Notes: a model not told the origin generated them from the sequence alone. A DNA stretch of 64,000 nt from Persicaria tinctoria (GCA_037127255.1 JBANSL010000002.1:40526892-40590891), one strand, 5' to 3'; shown: positions 33,801 to 46,354, counted from the stretch's first letter. Program-made: numbers and translations.

Positions 33801-34779
33801 TCTGGCTTCCCATGCACATCCCTCAGTTGCAACCATGGCAAGGACCATTCTTTCAGGGGCACATATTGTCTACAATGGAAACCCATTGAGTGATCTCTCG
33901 CTCACTGCTTTCCTGGATAAGTTTATGGAGAAGAAACCGAAGCAAAACACGTGGCATGGTGGTTCACAAATCGAACCTGCCAAAAAGGTTGGTTTCTTCA
34001 ATCCTTATTTGTAAGGATGGTCTATTTTATTAGCTTTTTGATGGAACAATTGGATTTAAATTTTGTTATTTTTAGCTTTCTGCATTATCTCGACTGACTT
34101 CGCACGTCTTCGTTATCAGCTTGAAATGAACAACCTCTTGATTGGACCAGAAATCCTCTCCCTCGCTGAAGCAGACGTACCACCGGAGGATCTCGTGTTC
34201 CACAGGTTCTACGCGAACAAGATCAGCTCCTCAAACCAACCCAAGAAGAAGAAGAAAAAGAAGAGGGGAGCAGATGATGAGGCCGCAGAGGACCTCTATG
34301 GAGGCGCTGATGAGAGTGATAACGAGGAAATCGAGAACATGCTGGATGCGGTTGAGCCTTCTCTGGATGACGAAGAAGGCGAGTACAATTACGATGACTT
34401 GGACCGTGTCGCTAACGAGGACGACGATGACTTGATCGGTGATGCTAGCGATGCAGAGGCAGAGCCCTCAGATATCGAGGCAGAGATGGATGGAGAAGAC
34501 GGACCCGATTTCAGTGATGATGACATTATTGATGTTGGAGACGCAGATGATGATAGCGAAGGGGAAGACGAAAAAAGTGGCAGCAGTAGAAGCAAGAGGA
34601 AAAGAGGGAAGCTGGGTGGAAAGCCTTCGAAGTCTCCTTTTGCCAGTCTCGAGGATTATGAACATCTGCTGGTTGATGATGATGGTGTTGATGATGGTAA
34701 TGAAGAAGATGCCACAAAGGAAAAACCCAGGAAAAAGAAGAAATCCAAATCCCAGAAGAAGAAAAAAGTATCAAAGTGA
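27838..34779 (+). CDS. SWA2: CEBPZ/NOC1-family ribosome biogenesis protein (SLOW WALKER 2 type), 16 exons, 1040 aa
   Basis: Exons: 27838-28531, 28993-29068, 30587-30706, 30802-30877, 31009-31077, 31196-31276, 31498-31569, 31655-31747, 31849-32013, 32332-32415, 32517-32660, 32821-32910, 33077-33159, 33267-33659, 33765-33987, 34120-34779. All junctions are in phase, and the sum is 1041 codons including the stop. Intron 11 is GC-AG; the others are GT-AG. The N-terminus (MSKAKKSKVG) is basic. The middle holds helical repeats and the CBF/NOC domain (LFQLVHSKNFNVGIQALTLL, encoded near 32410-32560). The C-terminus has acidic runs and ends in a Lys-rich nuclear/nucleolar signal. The family acts in nucleolar pre-60S assembly and 27S pre-rRNA processing; in Arabidopsis the homologue is needed for gametophyte development. 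The gene symbol is by similarity to that family. No lesion is seen. Confidence 0.92.
28562..28634 (+). repeat. 36-bp tandem duplication in intron 1 of the CEBPZ gene
   Basis: cgtttgtttgtactcatgag...gcattagc occurs twice in a row. It looks recent because the copies are nearly identical. Confidence 0.85.
29191..30358. mobile_element. Mutator-like foldback element in intron 2 of the CEBPZ gene, 1168 bp
   Basis: The ends GGCCAAATTGCATAAAACCA and, inverted, GGCCGAATTGCAGGGAACCA are flanked by a perfect 9-bp duplication TTATAGTTA (29182-29190 and 30359-30367). A 9-bp TSD indicates the Mutator superfamily. The inverted arms extend for at least 150-200 bp. A second inverted repeat pair (29670-29790 against about 29870-30000) sits inside, so most of the element is palindromic. 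There is no transposase. Confidence 0.85.
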
Positions 34780-34989
34780 TCTCTTTTTTTTTCATCTGTT
34801 GTATTTTGTATTGATTTGAAACCTTCGAAGCGCCTTGAGTTTTTATTCATATTTGTGTGAACAATCAAATATAAAACCTTGAAAATTTTGCAATGAGAAA
34901 GGGTTTATTACTTCAGTTTATCCAATGGCACATGTAATTGTCAAACATCACGTTTTGGTGTTAATTACGAAGGCGATGAATCCATCTTT
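34780..34989. other. 3' UTR and downstream region of the CEBPZ gene
   Basis: AT-rich, ending at the 5'-truncated chromovirus. A polyadenylation site is not certain. Confidence 0.4.
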
Positions 34990-37900
34990 TCTACAAACTA
35001 GACAGTGACTCGACAGCTAGCTGAGACAAGCCTCAAGAAAGGGAATGAAGGGAAGAAAGGTTTGTGCTACAGGTGTGGTGACAAGTATTTCTATGGCCAC
35101 AAGTGTAAGCCATCTACACTGCACAGTTTGGTAGCACATGAAATGGATGATCAGGATGGGGTAGAGGAGCTATTACCACCTTCCTGGAAGGAAGCAGATT
35201 CAGAGGAACAGGAGGAGCAGGGTATCTATGTGCATGCCTTAACAGGGGGTGCATCAGGGTCTACAATTAGAGTCAAGGGCAAGGTTAAGGGAACTGAGAT
35301 CACTATCTTGATAGATAGTGGTGTCACTCACGGCTTTTTAGATTCAAGAGTTGCATAAGAAGCTGGCTTTGAGATTGCTAAGGCACCTTTAATGGAGGTA
35401 AGTACCTTGAATGGCACAATGATCAGCAACAAGATATGCAATCAGTTTGAGTGGGAAATGCAGGGCAGCAAATATGCATTTGATATTAGAATTCTCAAGA
35501 TGGGAGGTAGTGATATGATATTATGATCTGATTGGCTTGCAAGGTTCAACCCAGTTCTATTTGACTTTTTAGAAGTACAAATATCATTTCTCAAGAATGG
35601 AAAGAAAGTGGTGATCAAAGGGGTTAGGGACCACAAAGACAGTGAGCAGGCAAGCATCAGGATGCTTACAGGAAGGCAAACACAGAAATTACTTTTGAGA
35701 GGGGACCACGAAATCACAGCTCAATTAGTGCAAGTCTGCAAGGTGGAGAAAGTGTTGCCAGAAACTCCCGTGGAGATACAGCGGGTTTTGGATGAATTCA
35801 AGGAAATTTTTTAAGAACCAAAAGGCCTACCACCAGAAAGAGGCCATGAGCATGCCATTTTCCTGAAGGAAGGTACCCCTCCCTTAGCTTCTCGCCCTTA
35901 CAGATATCCTCATTTTTAGAAAACTGAAATAGAAAGGCAAGTGACTGAGATGCTCAACAGTGGGGTGGTTAAGCCTAGTCATAGCCCTTTTGCCTCACCT
36001 GTCCTATTGGTAAAGAAGAAGGATGGAACTTGGAGGATGTGTGTGGACTATAGGAAATTAAATGAAGCCACTCTGAAAGATAAATTTCCTATACCACACA
36101 TTGAAGATTTACTAGATGAGCTTAAAAGTGCTTCTATTTTCTCAAAATTAGATTTAAGATCAGGCTACCACCAAGTCAGAATGATTGATGCTGATATTGA
36201 GAAAACTACTTTTAGAACTCACCATGGACATTATGAGTTCAAGGTGATGCCATTTGGTATTATAAATGCCCCTGCAACATATTAAGCCCCGATGAATGAT
36301 GTGTTTGCTGATATGTTGAGGAAATTTGTTTTGGTCTTCTTTGATGATATTCTGGTGTATAGCAGTGATGTGATTCAGCATGCTCAGCATCTTAAAGTGG
36401 TATTATGCAGACTAAGAGACCAGAAGTTGTTTGTCAAAAGGTCCAAATGTGAATTTGCTCAGCCTAGAGTAGAATATTTGGGGCATTTCATCTCACAAGA
36501 TGGAGTGTCTACAGGCCCAAGGAAGATTAAAGCAATGTTGTAGTGGCCTGTCCCAACAAATTTAAAAACCTTGAGGGGATTTTTAGGATTGTCTGGGTAC
36601 TATAGGAGGTTCATTAGAGGCTATGGTATTATAGCCAAACCTCTGACTGACCTGTTGAAGAAGGATGCATTTGTTTGGTCTGTAGCAGCAGAGGAAGCTT
36701 TCAGAAACTTGAAGAAATTGCTCACATCTCCTCCAGTGCTGGCATTACCTGATTTTTCAGTACCTTTTGTAGTAGAGTCTGATGCTCGTGAGACAGGAAT
36801 TGAGGCAGTCCTAATGCAACAAGGGAAACCCTTAGCTTTTTAAAGCCAGGCCTTACAAGGGAAGAATTTGTTGCTCTCTACATATGAAAAAGAGTTGCTA
36901 GCAATTCTCTTAGCAGTTGAGAAATGGAGGCATTATCTTGAAACAAGGGAGTTTGTGATCAAAACTGATCACCAGCCTTTGAAGCATTTATTAGAGCAAA
37001 GGCTCACTACTCAGCTGCAAAAGAAGGCAGCTAGGAAGCTACTAGGATTGACTTACACCATTTCTTACAAGAAAGGGTCTGAGAACAAGGCTGCAGATGC
37101 CTTATCTAGAAGGGAAGGTGCTCAGCAAGAAGAATGCCATGCCATCTTAACTGTGCAACCAGAGTGGATGACGGAGGTGTTGGACATCTATGTGGGAGAT
37201 TCAGTGGTACAAAAACTCCTGTTATCAGCAGTCCATGACTCAACTGGTGATTGGACCATTACCAAAGTACTATTGAGGTACAAGCACATGTTATTCATTG
37301 GCAACAAGGAGCAATTATAGCACAAATTGATAGCTGCCTTGCATGAGGAGCCTGTAGGGGGACATTCTGGCATTCAAGGCACCTATTAGAGGCTCAAGCA
37401 GTATTTCTTCTGGCCAGCAATGAAGGAACATGTTACCAAGTTTGTTAAGGAGTGTGATGTATGTCAAAAAAGCAAGAGTGAGCATGTCTCACCTGGGTTA
37501 CTACAACCCTTACCTATCCCAGAAGCTGCTTGGACACATGTGAGCATGGATTTCATAGAAGGCTTGCCTAGGTCTCAAGGATAGGACACTATCATGGTGG
37601 TAGTGGACAGATTGACTAAGTATGCTCACTTCATGACACTTAGCCATCCCTTTGCAGCTGAGAAGGTAGCTTCTGTGTTCATGGATGGAATTTACAAGCT
37701 ACATGGCCTCCATGAATGCATAGTCTCTGACAGGGATAAGGTGTTTTTGAGTAAATTTTGGCAACACCTATTCAAGAGATTGGGTAGAAAATTGCACATG
37801 AGTACAGCCTACCACCCACAAACTGATGGTCAGACTGAGCGTGTGAATAGGTGCTTAGAAACATTTTTGAGGTGTATGACTTCAGACCATCCTAAGCAGT

Positions 37901-38586
37901 GGTCAAGGTGGTTATGTTTGGCTAAATTTTGGTATAATACCAACTTCCATACAGCTCTCAAAATGTCACCATTTGTAGCATTATATGGCACCTCACCATC
38001 ACAAATTGGGATCTCTCTAGTGGTGTCCAATACTTGTGTAGCTACTGATTGGATCCGTGACAGACAGCACATGTTAGGCCAGATCAGGTTCCATTTACAG
38101 CAAGCTCAGGCTAGGATGAAGCTATGTGCTGATAAGAATAGAGTGGAGCGTGAAGTGCAGGTCAATGACATGGTGTATCTTAAATTCCAACCCTATAGGC
38201 AGACATCAGTGGCTTTACGCAAGAATCTCAAACTCGGCTAAAAGTATTATGGTCCTTACAAGCCGTTGGCTAAAGTGGGGAAGGTGGCTTATAAATTGGA
38301 ATTGCCACCAGCATCCAGGATTCATCCTGTTTTTCACATCTCTCAACTCAAATTGAAGATTGAGAGTGAGCAGCTGGTGTCAACTGAGCTTCCCAGCACT
38401 GATGAGGAAGGGGAAATTGACATCCAACCACAGACTATTTTAGACACACGGGTGTCTTACTTAGCAAATGGGGATCTAGTGACGGAATGGTTGGTTAAAT
38501 AGTGCAACTTGGATGATAAACAGGCCACCTGGGAGCCAGCTACGCACATCCTACACCAGTTCCCGGATTTCCAAATCCAACCTTGA
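34990..38586 (+). pseudogene. Chromovirus (Ty3/gypsy) gag-pol, 5' truncated, 12 in-frame nonsense codons
   Basis: In one constant frame the sequence shows a zinc knuckle CYRCGDKYFYGHKC, protease (ILIDSGVTHGF), RT (catalytic FFDDILVYS near 36337), RNase H, integrase (KECDVCQKSK, VVVDRLTKYAHF, STAYHPQTDGQTER) and a C-terminal chromodomain-like LATWE-type block (KQATWEPATHI). The natural stop is TGA at 38584. Between 35005 and 38583 there are no frameshifts. Internal stops are at 35356, 35524, 35812, 35917, 36283, 36541, 36841, 37318, 37387, 37582, 38239 and 38500: five TAA, six TAG, one TGA. The 5' LTR and most of gag are missing. Confidence 0.92.
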
Positions 38587-38613
38587 GCCAAGGTGCCTTG
38601 ACAGGGGGTGCAT

Positions 38614-38840
38614 TGTTGTATACAAGCCTTGAGTCAAGGCTTTGAATTGGGGAAGCATTGTTATGCCTTGATGTACTTGAGTATAAGTAGTGGTTTTGTA
38701 CAGAACTGAAGGCATTGAATACAGAAAACACATACTCCTTTACTCTCTTACTCTCTACTCTCTTCTATCTCTCTCTCAGACCTCTAACTGAATTTCCCGC
38801 CTAACCACAGGACACAACACGTATATGCTGAGAGGTTGAA
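38614..38840 (+). repeat. Probable 3' LTR remnant of the chromovirus
   Basis: Shortly after the pol stop come two G-rich tracts (acagggggtgca and attggggaagca), each followed by TGTT. The following CT-rich leader-like sequence would fit an LTR. Without a 5' copy the borders cannot be fixed. Confidence 0.4.
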
Positions 38841-39089
38841 GTCGCCTAGAAACCGCATCTATTTCTTTTTCCTTTTTTTTAATGCATTGAATTTAGCTCG
38901 GTTTATAACATACCCGAGCTAAAAATGTTGAACTAAAAAAAGTATAAAAAGGAGTTTTTAGCTCAGTTCTAAGTAGAACCTAGCTAAAAACATGGCCATT
39001 GCGACCAAAATACAAAATGGTCGTTGCGACCCTATCAATACCTCTCTCATCCCCTCTCTCCTCTACAACAAATGCACTTTCTCTCCTTT

Positions 39090-40345
39090 TTTTTTATTGA
39101 GATAATGAGCTTTATAGACCTTTTTCATTGTTTTTTTTTAAGTTTATAGGTCCCATAATAAATTCTTTAATTATATAGACCTTTTCCTATATATTGTTCC
39201 ATTTATACCCTCAATGTTTTTTATTTTTTTTAAAGTTAACATCTTTAATAATAAATTTGAAAAATGGGTAAAATTAAAAATCATCAAATTAAATATAATA
39301 AATATGACAAGGAAAAAAATAATTATAGTAACACAATAATTATCTAAGGACGTACATTACAATAAAATTATTAATTATTGTAACACAGTAACTTGTGTGT
39401 ATCTCATCTTTATTGTAATATAATATTACTACCGTAGAGATTCCATATTGTAATACAATGAGTCATTTAGTGTATATATTCATGTATTACAATAAATACA
39501 ATATTTATTGTAAATGTATTGTAATTGATTATTCTAATCACATATATAAATATTACAAACAAAGCTAATATCAATATATATGTTATGCTATAAACTAGTG
39601 CATCCTCATATTCAGAGACGGACCCAGGGGTGGGCTGGGCTTTGCTGCAGCCCACCCCATAATCTCATAAGTTATATAATTATAAGTAATGTATATCACA
39701 AAGATTGAGTAGTACAGCTAGTTTCTTGTAAAAGACTAATATGTGTGTATTTTGTGCCACCAGAGTTCGATTCCCCTTTCCCTTATTTTTATTTTTCATC
39801 TGAATTTACTTTCACTTTAGTCTGCACTCCTCAGTCCTCACACAGATTGCCTAGCTGCTGACCTGTACAATTAGTACATGAAGTGAAGATGTCATGATTT
39901 ACTACACCCAGTTGCTTCGGTTCCCACATATCTTGCCCATATGTTTTTCTTTTTTTTCTTCATTAATTGTTTATTATATATTTTATTTTTCTCTTTATTA
40001 GTTTTTTTCCTACGTGTATATATTTATGGTATATTAATAACTCTTAAAATTTTATTCATTGTATAAGATGATTTTAGCCTACCCCGATTTTCATTAATCC
40101 TGGTTCCGTGCTTGCTCGTATTATAATAATGTAGAATTTTAAAAAATATATATAATTATCTTTAACTATTTAATTTTAAAAATAGTTTTCAATTTTATGA
40201 TTAAAGTATATTAATTTTTTTTTATTAAACTAAAACAATTAAGGGTAAACAAGTAATAACACCAACAAAAGGGTCTATATACTTAAAAGATTTATTATGG
40301 GGTCTATTAACTAAAGAAATTATGGAAAAGGGTCTAAATCTTCCA
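39090..40345. repeat. Inverted-repeat element, older than the hAT MITE inside it
   Basis: The phrase ggtcccataataaattcttt (about 39149) is matched inverted near 40285-40312 (attatggggtctattaact), with further matching around tatagaccttttc. The arms are about 100 bp or more and diverged. Ends and TSD are not resolved. Confidence 0.45.
39613..40114. mobile_element. hAT-type MITE, 502 bp
   Basis: The ends CAGAGACGGACCCAGG and, inverted, CAAGCACGGAACCAGG are flanked by an 8-bp duplication with one mismatch (CTCATATT at 39605-39612, CTCGTATT at 40115-40122). An 8-bp TSD indicates hAT. There is no coding frame. Confidence 0.75.
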
Positions 40346-40349
40346 ATCA

Positions 40350-40870
40350 TCTCTTTTGTATTTGCTCGCCTCTCACAACCCACATTTGTAACCTCTCTCT
40401 TATACAACCTCTACACATTCTTACTCTTTTTTTTTTAGTTTTTGGTCACCTCTCACAACAATACACTAATAATATGAGTTTTATTTTTTATTTTTTATCT
40501 ATAATATTAGAGTTTTCTAATGTGTGTATATGGACACACATTAATCTGTAATTTTCTTTCTGTTATTTGCTTTTAGTTGTACATGATAGTTAGTCCATCT
40601 ACCGACTTTTCTGGTCTCTCAGCTTCTCTAGGCTTGTCTAGAGAACCGAATTCCTATCTTGCTTCAAAAAAAAAAAAGGGACACACATTAAGCAACCTAT
40701 AAAAAAAGGAAAGATTCTTTTGTAAAAAGACATTTTTCTAGTTTTAATGCATTAACTCTTTGAAATTAGGATATTCATATTTTGGGTTTTTACACAATAA
40801 AAAACTGATAATGATAGAGGCATTTTCGTAAAATAACAACTAAAATATCTACCATAACGGACAAATCAGA
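40350..40870. other. AT-rich spacer, no gene seen
   Basis: A poly-A run near 40667 after gcttc could be the tail of an old retroposon, but there is no recognisable head. Confidence 0.35.
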
Positions 40871-40879
40871 TATATCAAA

Positions 40880-41485
40880 ACATATTACTAATGAATTATC
40901 GGAAATATTTTTAAGCTCGCACCAAAACAAAATAAACCAAGAAGATATTAAATTCATAACTCCTCAAATAACCGACCAAGAAAACGAAACCTAATAAAAA
41001 TTCCTTCTAACCAGAAAATCAAAGAGATTGCCCATAGTATGGTAGAAGATAAAACCCCGGGCCCAGATGGCTTTCCACTCGAATTCTACACCAAATACTG
41101 GCACATTGTAGGTCCATCCCTATGCAAAGAAATGGAAGCTTTTTTTCACTCGGGCAACATTCTCTCTGAAATTAACCAAACGTTTATATTGCTCTCATAC
41201 CCAAAGTAGAAAACCCTCTCAACATTAATCATTATAGACCTATTAGCCTATGCAACACGTTTTATAAAATTATCTCAAAAATTCTTACAAATAGACTTAA
41301 GCCCATTTTACCGAAAATCATTAACCCCTTCCAAGGAGCCTTTGTGGAAGGTAGATCAATCCAAAACAATACGTTAATAGCCCATGAGATTTTCCACAAC
41401 TTCAGCCGACAAAAAGGAAAAAAAAGGTTGGATGGCACTGAAATTAGACATGGAAAAAACCTATGACAAAATCAACTGGTCTTAT
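40880..41485 (+). mobile_element. LINE, left part: 5' truncated, N-terminal RT
   Basis: Coding-like sequence reads KTPGPDGFPLEFY, then HYRPISLCNTFYKIISKIL, NPFQGAFVEGRS and finally LKLDMEKTYDKINWSY in broken frames, the standard order of a plant L1-type RT. There is no endonuclease domain. It stops at 41485, where a 13-kb LTR element begins, and resumes at 54576. Confidence 0.85.
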
Positions 41486-42455
41486 TGTTGTAAGGAGGAA
41501 ATCGAGTTCAAAATATAAAATATAAATCAAACCAGATTCGTGCCCCAGCAAATAATTACAAGACTCCCTCCAATGTAGTAAGAGAAAGTCAGGATCGAAT
41601 CCACGAGGAAGCGTCTCAGCGGATCCTAGGCAGCTGTAAATCTCACAGAAAAGCAAACGGAAGACAGAAAGAAAGGAACAAAGAAAGAAAGACAAAAATA
41701 AAAAGCGAAGACTGAAAATAAAAGCAAGGACAGACACTGCTCGATCTCGACAAAAGCTAACTCGAGATCGACAAAACTCGGCAGAAACATAAACATCAGA
41801 ATCGACGACAGAAGCAGAAACTCAAACACACAACTCGATCTAGACGAAACCCTACTCGAGATCGACAACAACCTACTCGATCTCGACAAATAACTCCTCT
41901 AGATCGAGTAAACACACAGAAACTGTAAATTGCAGATTTCGAACACAGAACTCAGATTTCGGACGAAATAAACTCAATATATAAAGAACTTCCAAAACCA
42001 GGGTATCAACACCACAACGATAACCATGCAAAGTAACACATAAAGGCATAAAAGATCACGCTTTCCATCAAAATAACTTTCGTTACTAACAAATAGGCAA
42101 ATAGACGCTTTCACATAAACCCTAATTGTTACTAACTCTTTTCACATAATTAATCCAAGTTGCATTAAGATCACTTTCGCTTCAATAACACAAACAAGGA
42201 TCACCTTCAACTCTCGCAAAAGAATCATGCTCATAGGGATAGAAGACGAATTGCATCAAAAGATTGTATACCTACCGCATCACCTCACATGGCCAATGTC
42301 GGGCTCACCCCAGCCCCAGAAGTGGGTGGACTACTCGCTCTTCATCATCAAGAAAGACATTAAATAACAAAAGAAACTAACTTGCATTGAATTAAATAAA
42401 GAAAGCTTACAACCAAACAAGACAAATCCGCTTTCGCCTTTCCACCTTGCTCGCC

Positions 42456-42460
<5 letters not shown>

Positions 42461-42490
<30 letters not shown>
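42461..42490. repeat. (CT)n microsatellite
   Basis: Fifteen CT units just downstream of the LTR TATA box in transcription direction. Confidence 0.95.
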
Positions 42491-42500
<10 letters not shown>

Positions 42501-42549
42501 ACTTGTTCTCTCTGGAATTGAATGAATGAAAAACCAGCCCCTAAGGCTT

Positions 42550-42557
42550 TATTTATA
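42550..42557 (-). promoter_or_regulatory. TATA box of the left LTR
   Basis: TATAAATA on the minus strand, followed by a pyrimidine-rich leader. Its position is the same as in the right LTR. Confidence 0.65.
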
Positions 42558-43573
42558 GCCTTCTACTCCTTGCTATTCAAGGATAGAATATATCTATCTT
42601 TATCTAAATCTATATCTAAAGGCTTTAAGATAAACAAATGTAATTAAAGAATTAAATCTAAAAGGGGAAATAAATCTAAAATAGGTAGAGTATCTTCCAT
42701 GTGTTGATAGGTCTTCTCCATAGATAGAACTTGATAGATGTAGGATAGATCTCTGCCAAATTGGATAGAATCAGATCCAAGGACTCCCAATCCGAGTAGG
42801 ACAGCAAAACCGCGTAACGCGCTCCGGAACGCGGTTTCCTCGATCTCGACTAAGCTTCCTCGAGATCGAGTAGAATTGTTGTCGACCATGGCTTGGCTGG
42901 GCATCACGGGTAGCAGGACCTCGACATGGCTCGGGTGTGTGGTGCTGTGTTCCTCGAGATCGAGTAGACATGTCGACTTCTGTGTGGCCTGGTGTTGTCG
43001 AATAGCTCCTCCTCGACACAGACTCGGACTGACGCTTCTGGTTTGTCGAGATCGAGTAAAGAACTCGAGATCGAGTAACTGGGTGCTCAGCGTCTTCCAT
43101 CCTCGGCTTCTCGACTTGGCACATCTCCTCGACTCCGGACATGGCATCACAGTGTTGTCGATCTCGACAAAGTTTACTCGAGATCGAGTTGGCTTCCGGG
43201 AGTCGGGTTGTCTCTGACTCAGTTTCTCGATCAGTGCTTAGTCGACAAGGCCTGTGCTCGGACACCTTCGTCGAGATCGAGTAAAAGTACTCTAGATCGA
43301 GTAAAGCTGGGCTCCTAGCTTGATTCGACTGGTTCCGCTGCTTCTTGGCCTTGGACTTCTGTAGTTGATTTCTGAGCTTTTTTGGCCTTTCTCGGAACTG
43401 CTGTAATTTGCCTCGAATTCTGCAAAATTAAACAAAAACTGGTGTAGATTCCATAATTTGGCAAATGAACATAAACTACATAGATTGTGTATTATCCTAG
43501 CCCAAATGCATGAAATATATGCAGAAAACGATATAAAAGTTATTGTAAAACATGGAAGATTCAGCTCACAACA

Positions 43574-45058
43574 AACACCCCATACTTAAGCTTGCTTGTC
43601 CTCAAGCAATACCTTTATTTGTCATTCAGGGGAAGAAATAAAAAACTCTCAACATATTAGATTTATTCTCATATAACCCTGCAGTCAATTACCATCCTTG
43701 AAAAGGTACTAGTGTCACAAATTCATGCATGTGCAATTATACAAAAGCAACATCTACTCACAAAAGGAGGGTTATGCAAAACATTTCATTTGTGACAAAG
43801 CATTAATAATCAAGAGGACTTTAATTAAGCTCAATAAGGAGTAGATTGGTAAAAGGCTAAAGGTGGGCAATTTTTGGCAATGTGGTGCTAATGATCCGGG
43901 GAAATGGGGTATTTCCAAACTTTTCATACCACACTCCTTTTTCATAAAATTCATCACCTTTCATAATGCTTTTTTTCAATAATAATGCTTTTACCTCTCT
44001 GACCTCAGCACTGCCTTCTCGCGAGTCGCAAATATGGGTGTCATGAATGGCCCCGAATACTTAGTGCTTTTGGACTCCTCACAATGTGTCCCATCTCGCC
44101 AAACTATTATCTTAGCGAGCAGGGTCAATCTACCTTTATCTCCTGAGGTGATTGGATTTTTTCTCACTCATTAATTTTTCCATATATTTCAAACAATTTC
44201 CTACCAAACTCCAATAATGATAACAACAACACAAACACCATATGACAATCTCCATAATGTATCACCATTCTCAACATAATTACCGGATGAGAAATAAGGT
44301 AAAGAATGGGCAATATTTAGATCATGTGGAGCAATATATGAAATAAGGCATAATATGACTTTTGTGATGCACAAGCATAGGTAAGGCTAGGGATTACAAC
44401 AATATGAGCATTATATGAAAATCTAAAGTCCTCCATCCTCTTATCATGCAACATGTCAAAAGCAACTTCAAATTTTAACTCCTTTCATGGTTTTCAAGAA
44501 AATATGCACTTCATTATGACTTCCCTTTACTAGGCAATTTCATGCTATATCTCTAATTAATCTAATTTTGCATCGTCGAGTTCAATATAAAGCTTCCATG
44601 ACATTATTCAAAAAAAATTTGGGGGTCATTTTTTCAAACTTTGGAAAACATGCATGTAACCATATAAATCAATAATGAATTCCAAAATAGCCATGTATAA
44701 GCAATTCATGAAATAAATTTTAAATATGCACACATACTGTCAAATATGGAAAATATGCATAAAGTAAGTCCTTCCCCCACCCCATACTTAAACATTACAG
44801 TGTCCTCACTGTATAAAAAACAAGGGTAAAGAAAGAAACTCACTAGACAGGTGTGCAGGGCTTCAAAATATCGAGTGAAAATGCCTGGGCTGAGTCCGAA
44901 TTTAGCTTGCTTCTATCCCCATGGACCTGAAAAAATGTAGAAGAAAAATACCCACAATAGAAAAACTAAAAGTTCAAAAAACAAACAAAAAGCAACAATG
45001 TCCAAAAGTCTCAAAAATAAATGTCTATTTACAAGCTCTAGATTTTATAGTCGCTAAG
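43574..45058 (-). other. 3' internal region of the outer element, no gene
   Basis: It starts at the LTR with the purine-rich tract read on the minus strand (taagtatggggtgtt). It is non-coding and homologous to 14975-15320. It contains CATGACACCCAT (as its inverse near 44037), which also appears in the 3' region of the gag-only element. The last five bases (CTAAG, 45054-45058) are the left target duplication of the nested element. Confidence 0.7.
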
Positions 45059-46354
45059 TGATAATGCATATTTTAGATAGGCATTATAGATAGTTTTAGT
45101 TTAGTTTAGGTTGCATTTCTTGCTTGCTTTATTGTTAATTTGCATCTTGTGTTTATTTTAGAAAAGTTCGGATTCTGGGCAATTTTGTGTTTATCTCGCA
45201 GATCGAATCGGAACATACGTGGGGAGATGCAATGTCTCAAGAGGAACACAAGATATATGGAAAGGAACAAGGAAGAAAGAAGCAAGGCAAGACGAGAAGA
45301 AAAGCCCGCAAAAAGGAGCCAAGACCACGGCAAAAAGGAGAAGTCGCGGCCGCCGCAGGCATTGCCGCGGGCGCCGCAGTGGCCGCCGCAGCGGGTAGCT
45401 GGGGAGGCATGTGCGGCGGGCGCCGCAAGTCTTGCCGCGGCCGCCGCACGTTACTGCCGCGCGCCGTTTTGTTACCCAAAAAACCCTAGTTTCTAATTGT
45501 TTCCTTTGAGGCCGACTTTGGATGTTTGTTTTAGGCCTTTTATGTTATTTTTCTTTATCATTCATAACCATTCATTCTATCCTTGGAACCATTAGACACT
45601 TTAGAGATTTTGAGCTATGTCTTCCATGAGGAACTAAACTCATCTATTCTGCCTGCAATTTGAAGCTTTATTCGGATTGATTGTGAGTTTCTAATTCTCG
45701 CTCCTAGTTTCCTATTTGTGAATGCTTCAACTTCTTTGTGCTTAATTAATTATTGATTTGTTCTATCTTGTCTGGCCAACTCGTTAGATCAATTCAATCG
45801 CTAAGGTTTTGTAGATTCCTGATTGTGAACCTTAACCTAAGTGGCAAACTTGTTCCTTTAGGGCTGATTGAACTAATTGAATGAGTAGGAAGTTGAATGT
45901 GTTGTTAAATCCTTCTTTAGGGACTGCAAATACCTTGGATAATCTCTGAACTTAAGGCTATCAATTGGGTTAAATCCTTTTTTAGGGACTGTTCGATTGA
46001 TAAGGGTTTCTAGGACTGATTGGACTAGTAACTATATTAGGTCGGGACAAGGGCATTCATAGGAAACGTAATAGGACGAGAAGAAGTTACAAGGATCGCT
46101 TCAATCCGATAAAGTGGAAAATTGTAGGTGGAATTGCTTCTCTAAATTGTTTAAACCAAAATCACTTATTCTGCTTTCGTTAATTTACTTTACAACTTTC
46201 ACATAAAAAAACCCCCTTCTTTGGTTACTTAATCAACGTTAGAATCACACTAGAGTTATAAATTTCCCTGTGGGATCGACCTCTTACTTATTACTGTACT
46301 AGTTATAGGTTTGAGTTTCTTTGACGGAATCAACGACAGGTTTCCCCTCCGTCA
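45059..46354 (+). repeat. 5' LTR of the gag-protease element
   Basis: Runs from TGATAATGC to CCGTCA. It includes a GC-rich block at 45343-45465 made of GCCGC words, and the CTGTGGGATCGACC phrase common to related LTR ends in this window. Confidence 0.95.

Larger units (their letters stand above)
41486..43573 (-). repeat. 3' LTR (left copy) of the outer element, about 2.09 kb
   Basis: TG/CA ends. The right half (about 42520-43573) is nearly identical to 53495-54570. The left half (R-U5, 41486-42520) has no counterpart in the other LTR. Many copies of TCGAGATCGA or its inverse TCGATCTCGA lie on both sides of the TATA box. Confidence 0.8.

Noticed and set aside
35005..38586. Alternative genetic code with TAA/TAG read as Gln
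   Set aside because: The CEBPZ gene next door uses the standard code with a normal stop, so nonsense decay of a dead element is far likelier.
45187..45489. 100-codon ORFs in the LTR of the gag-only element, repeated at 50619-50921
   Set aside because: They fall in LTR sequence and are created by GC-rich repeats lacking stops; no start context or domain supports a protein.
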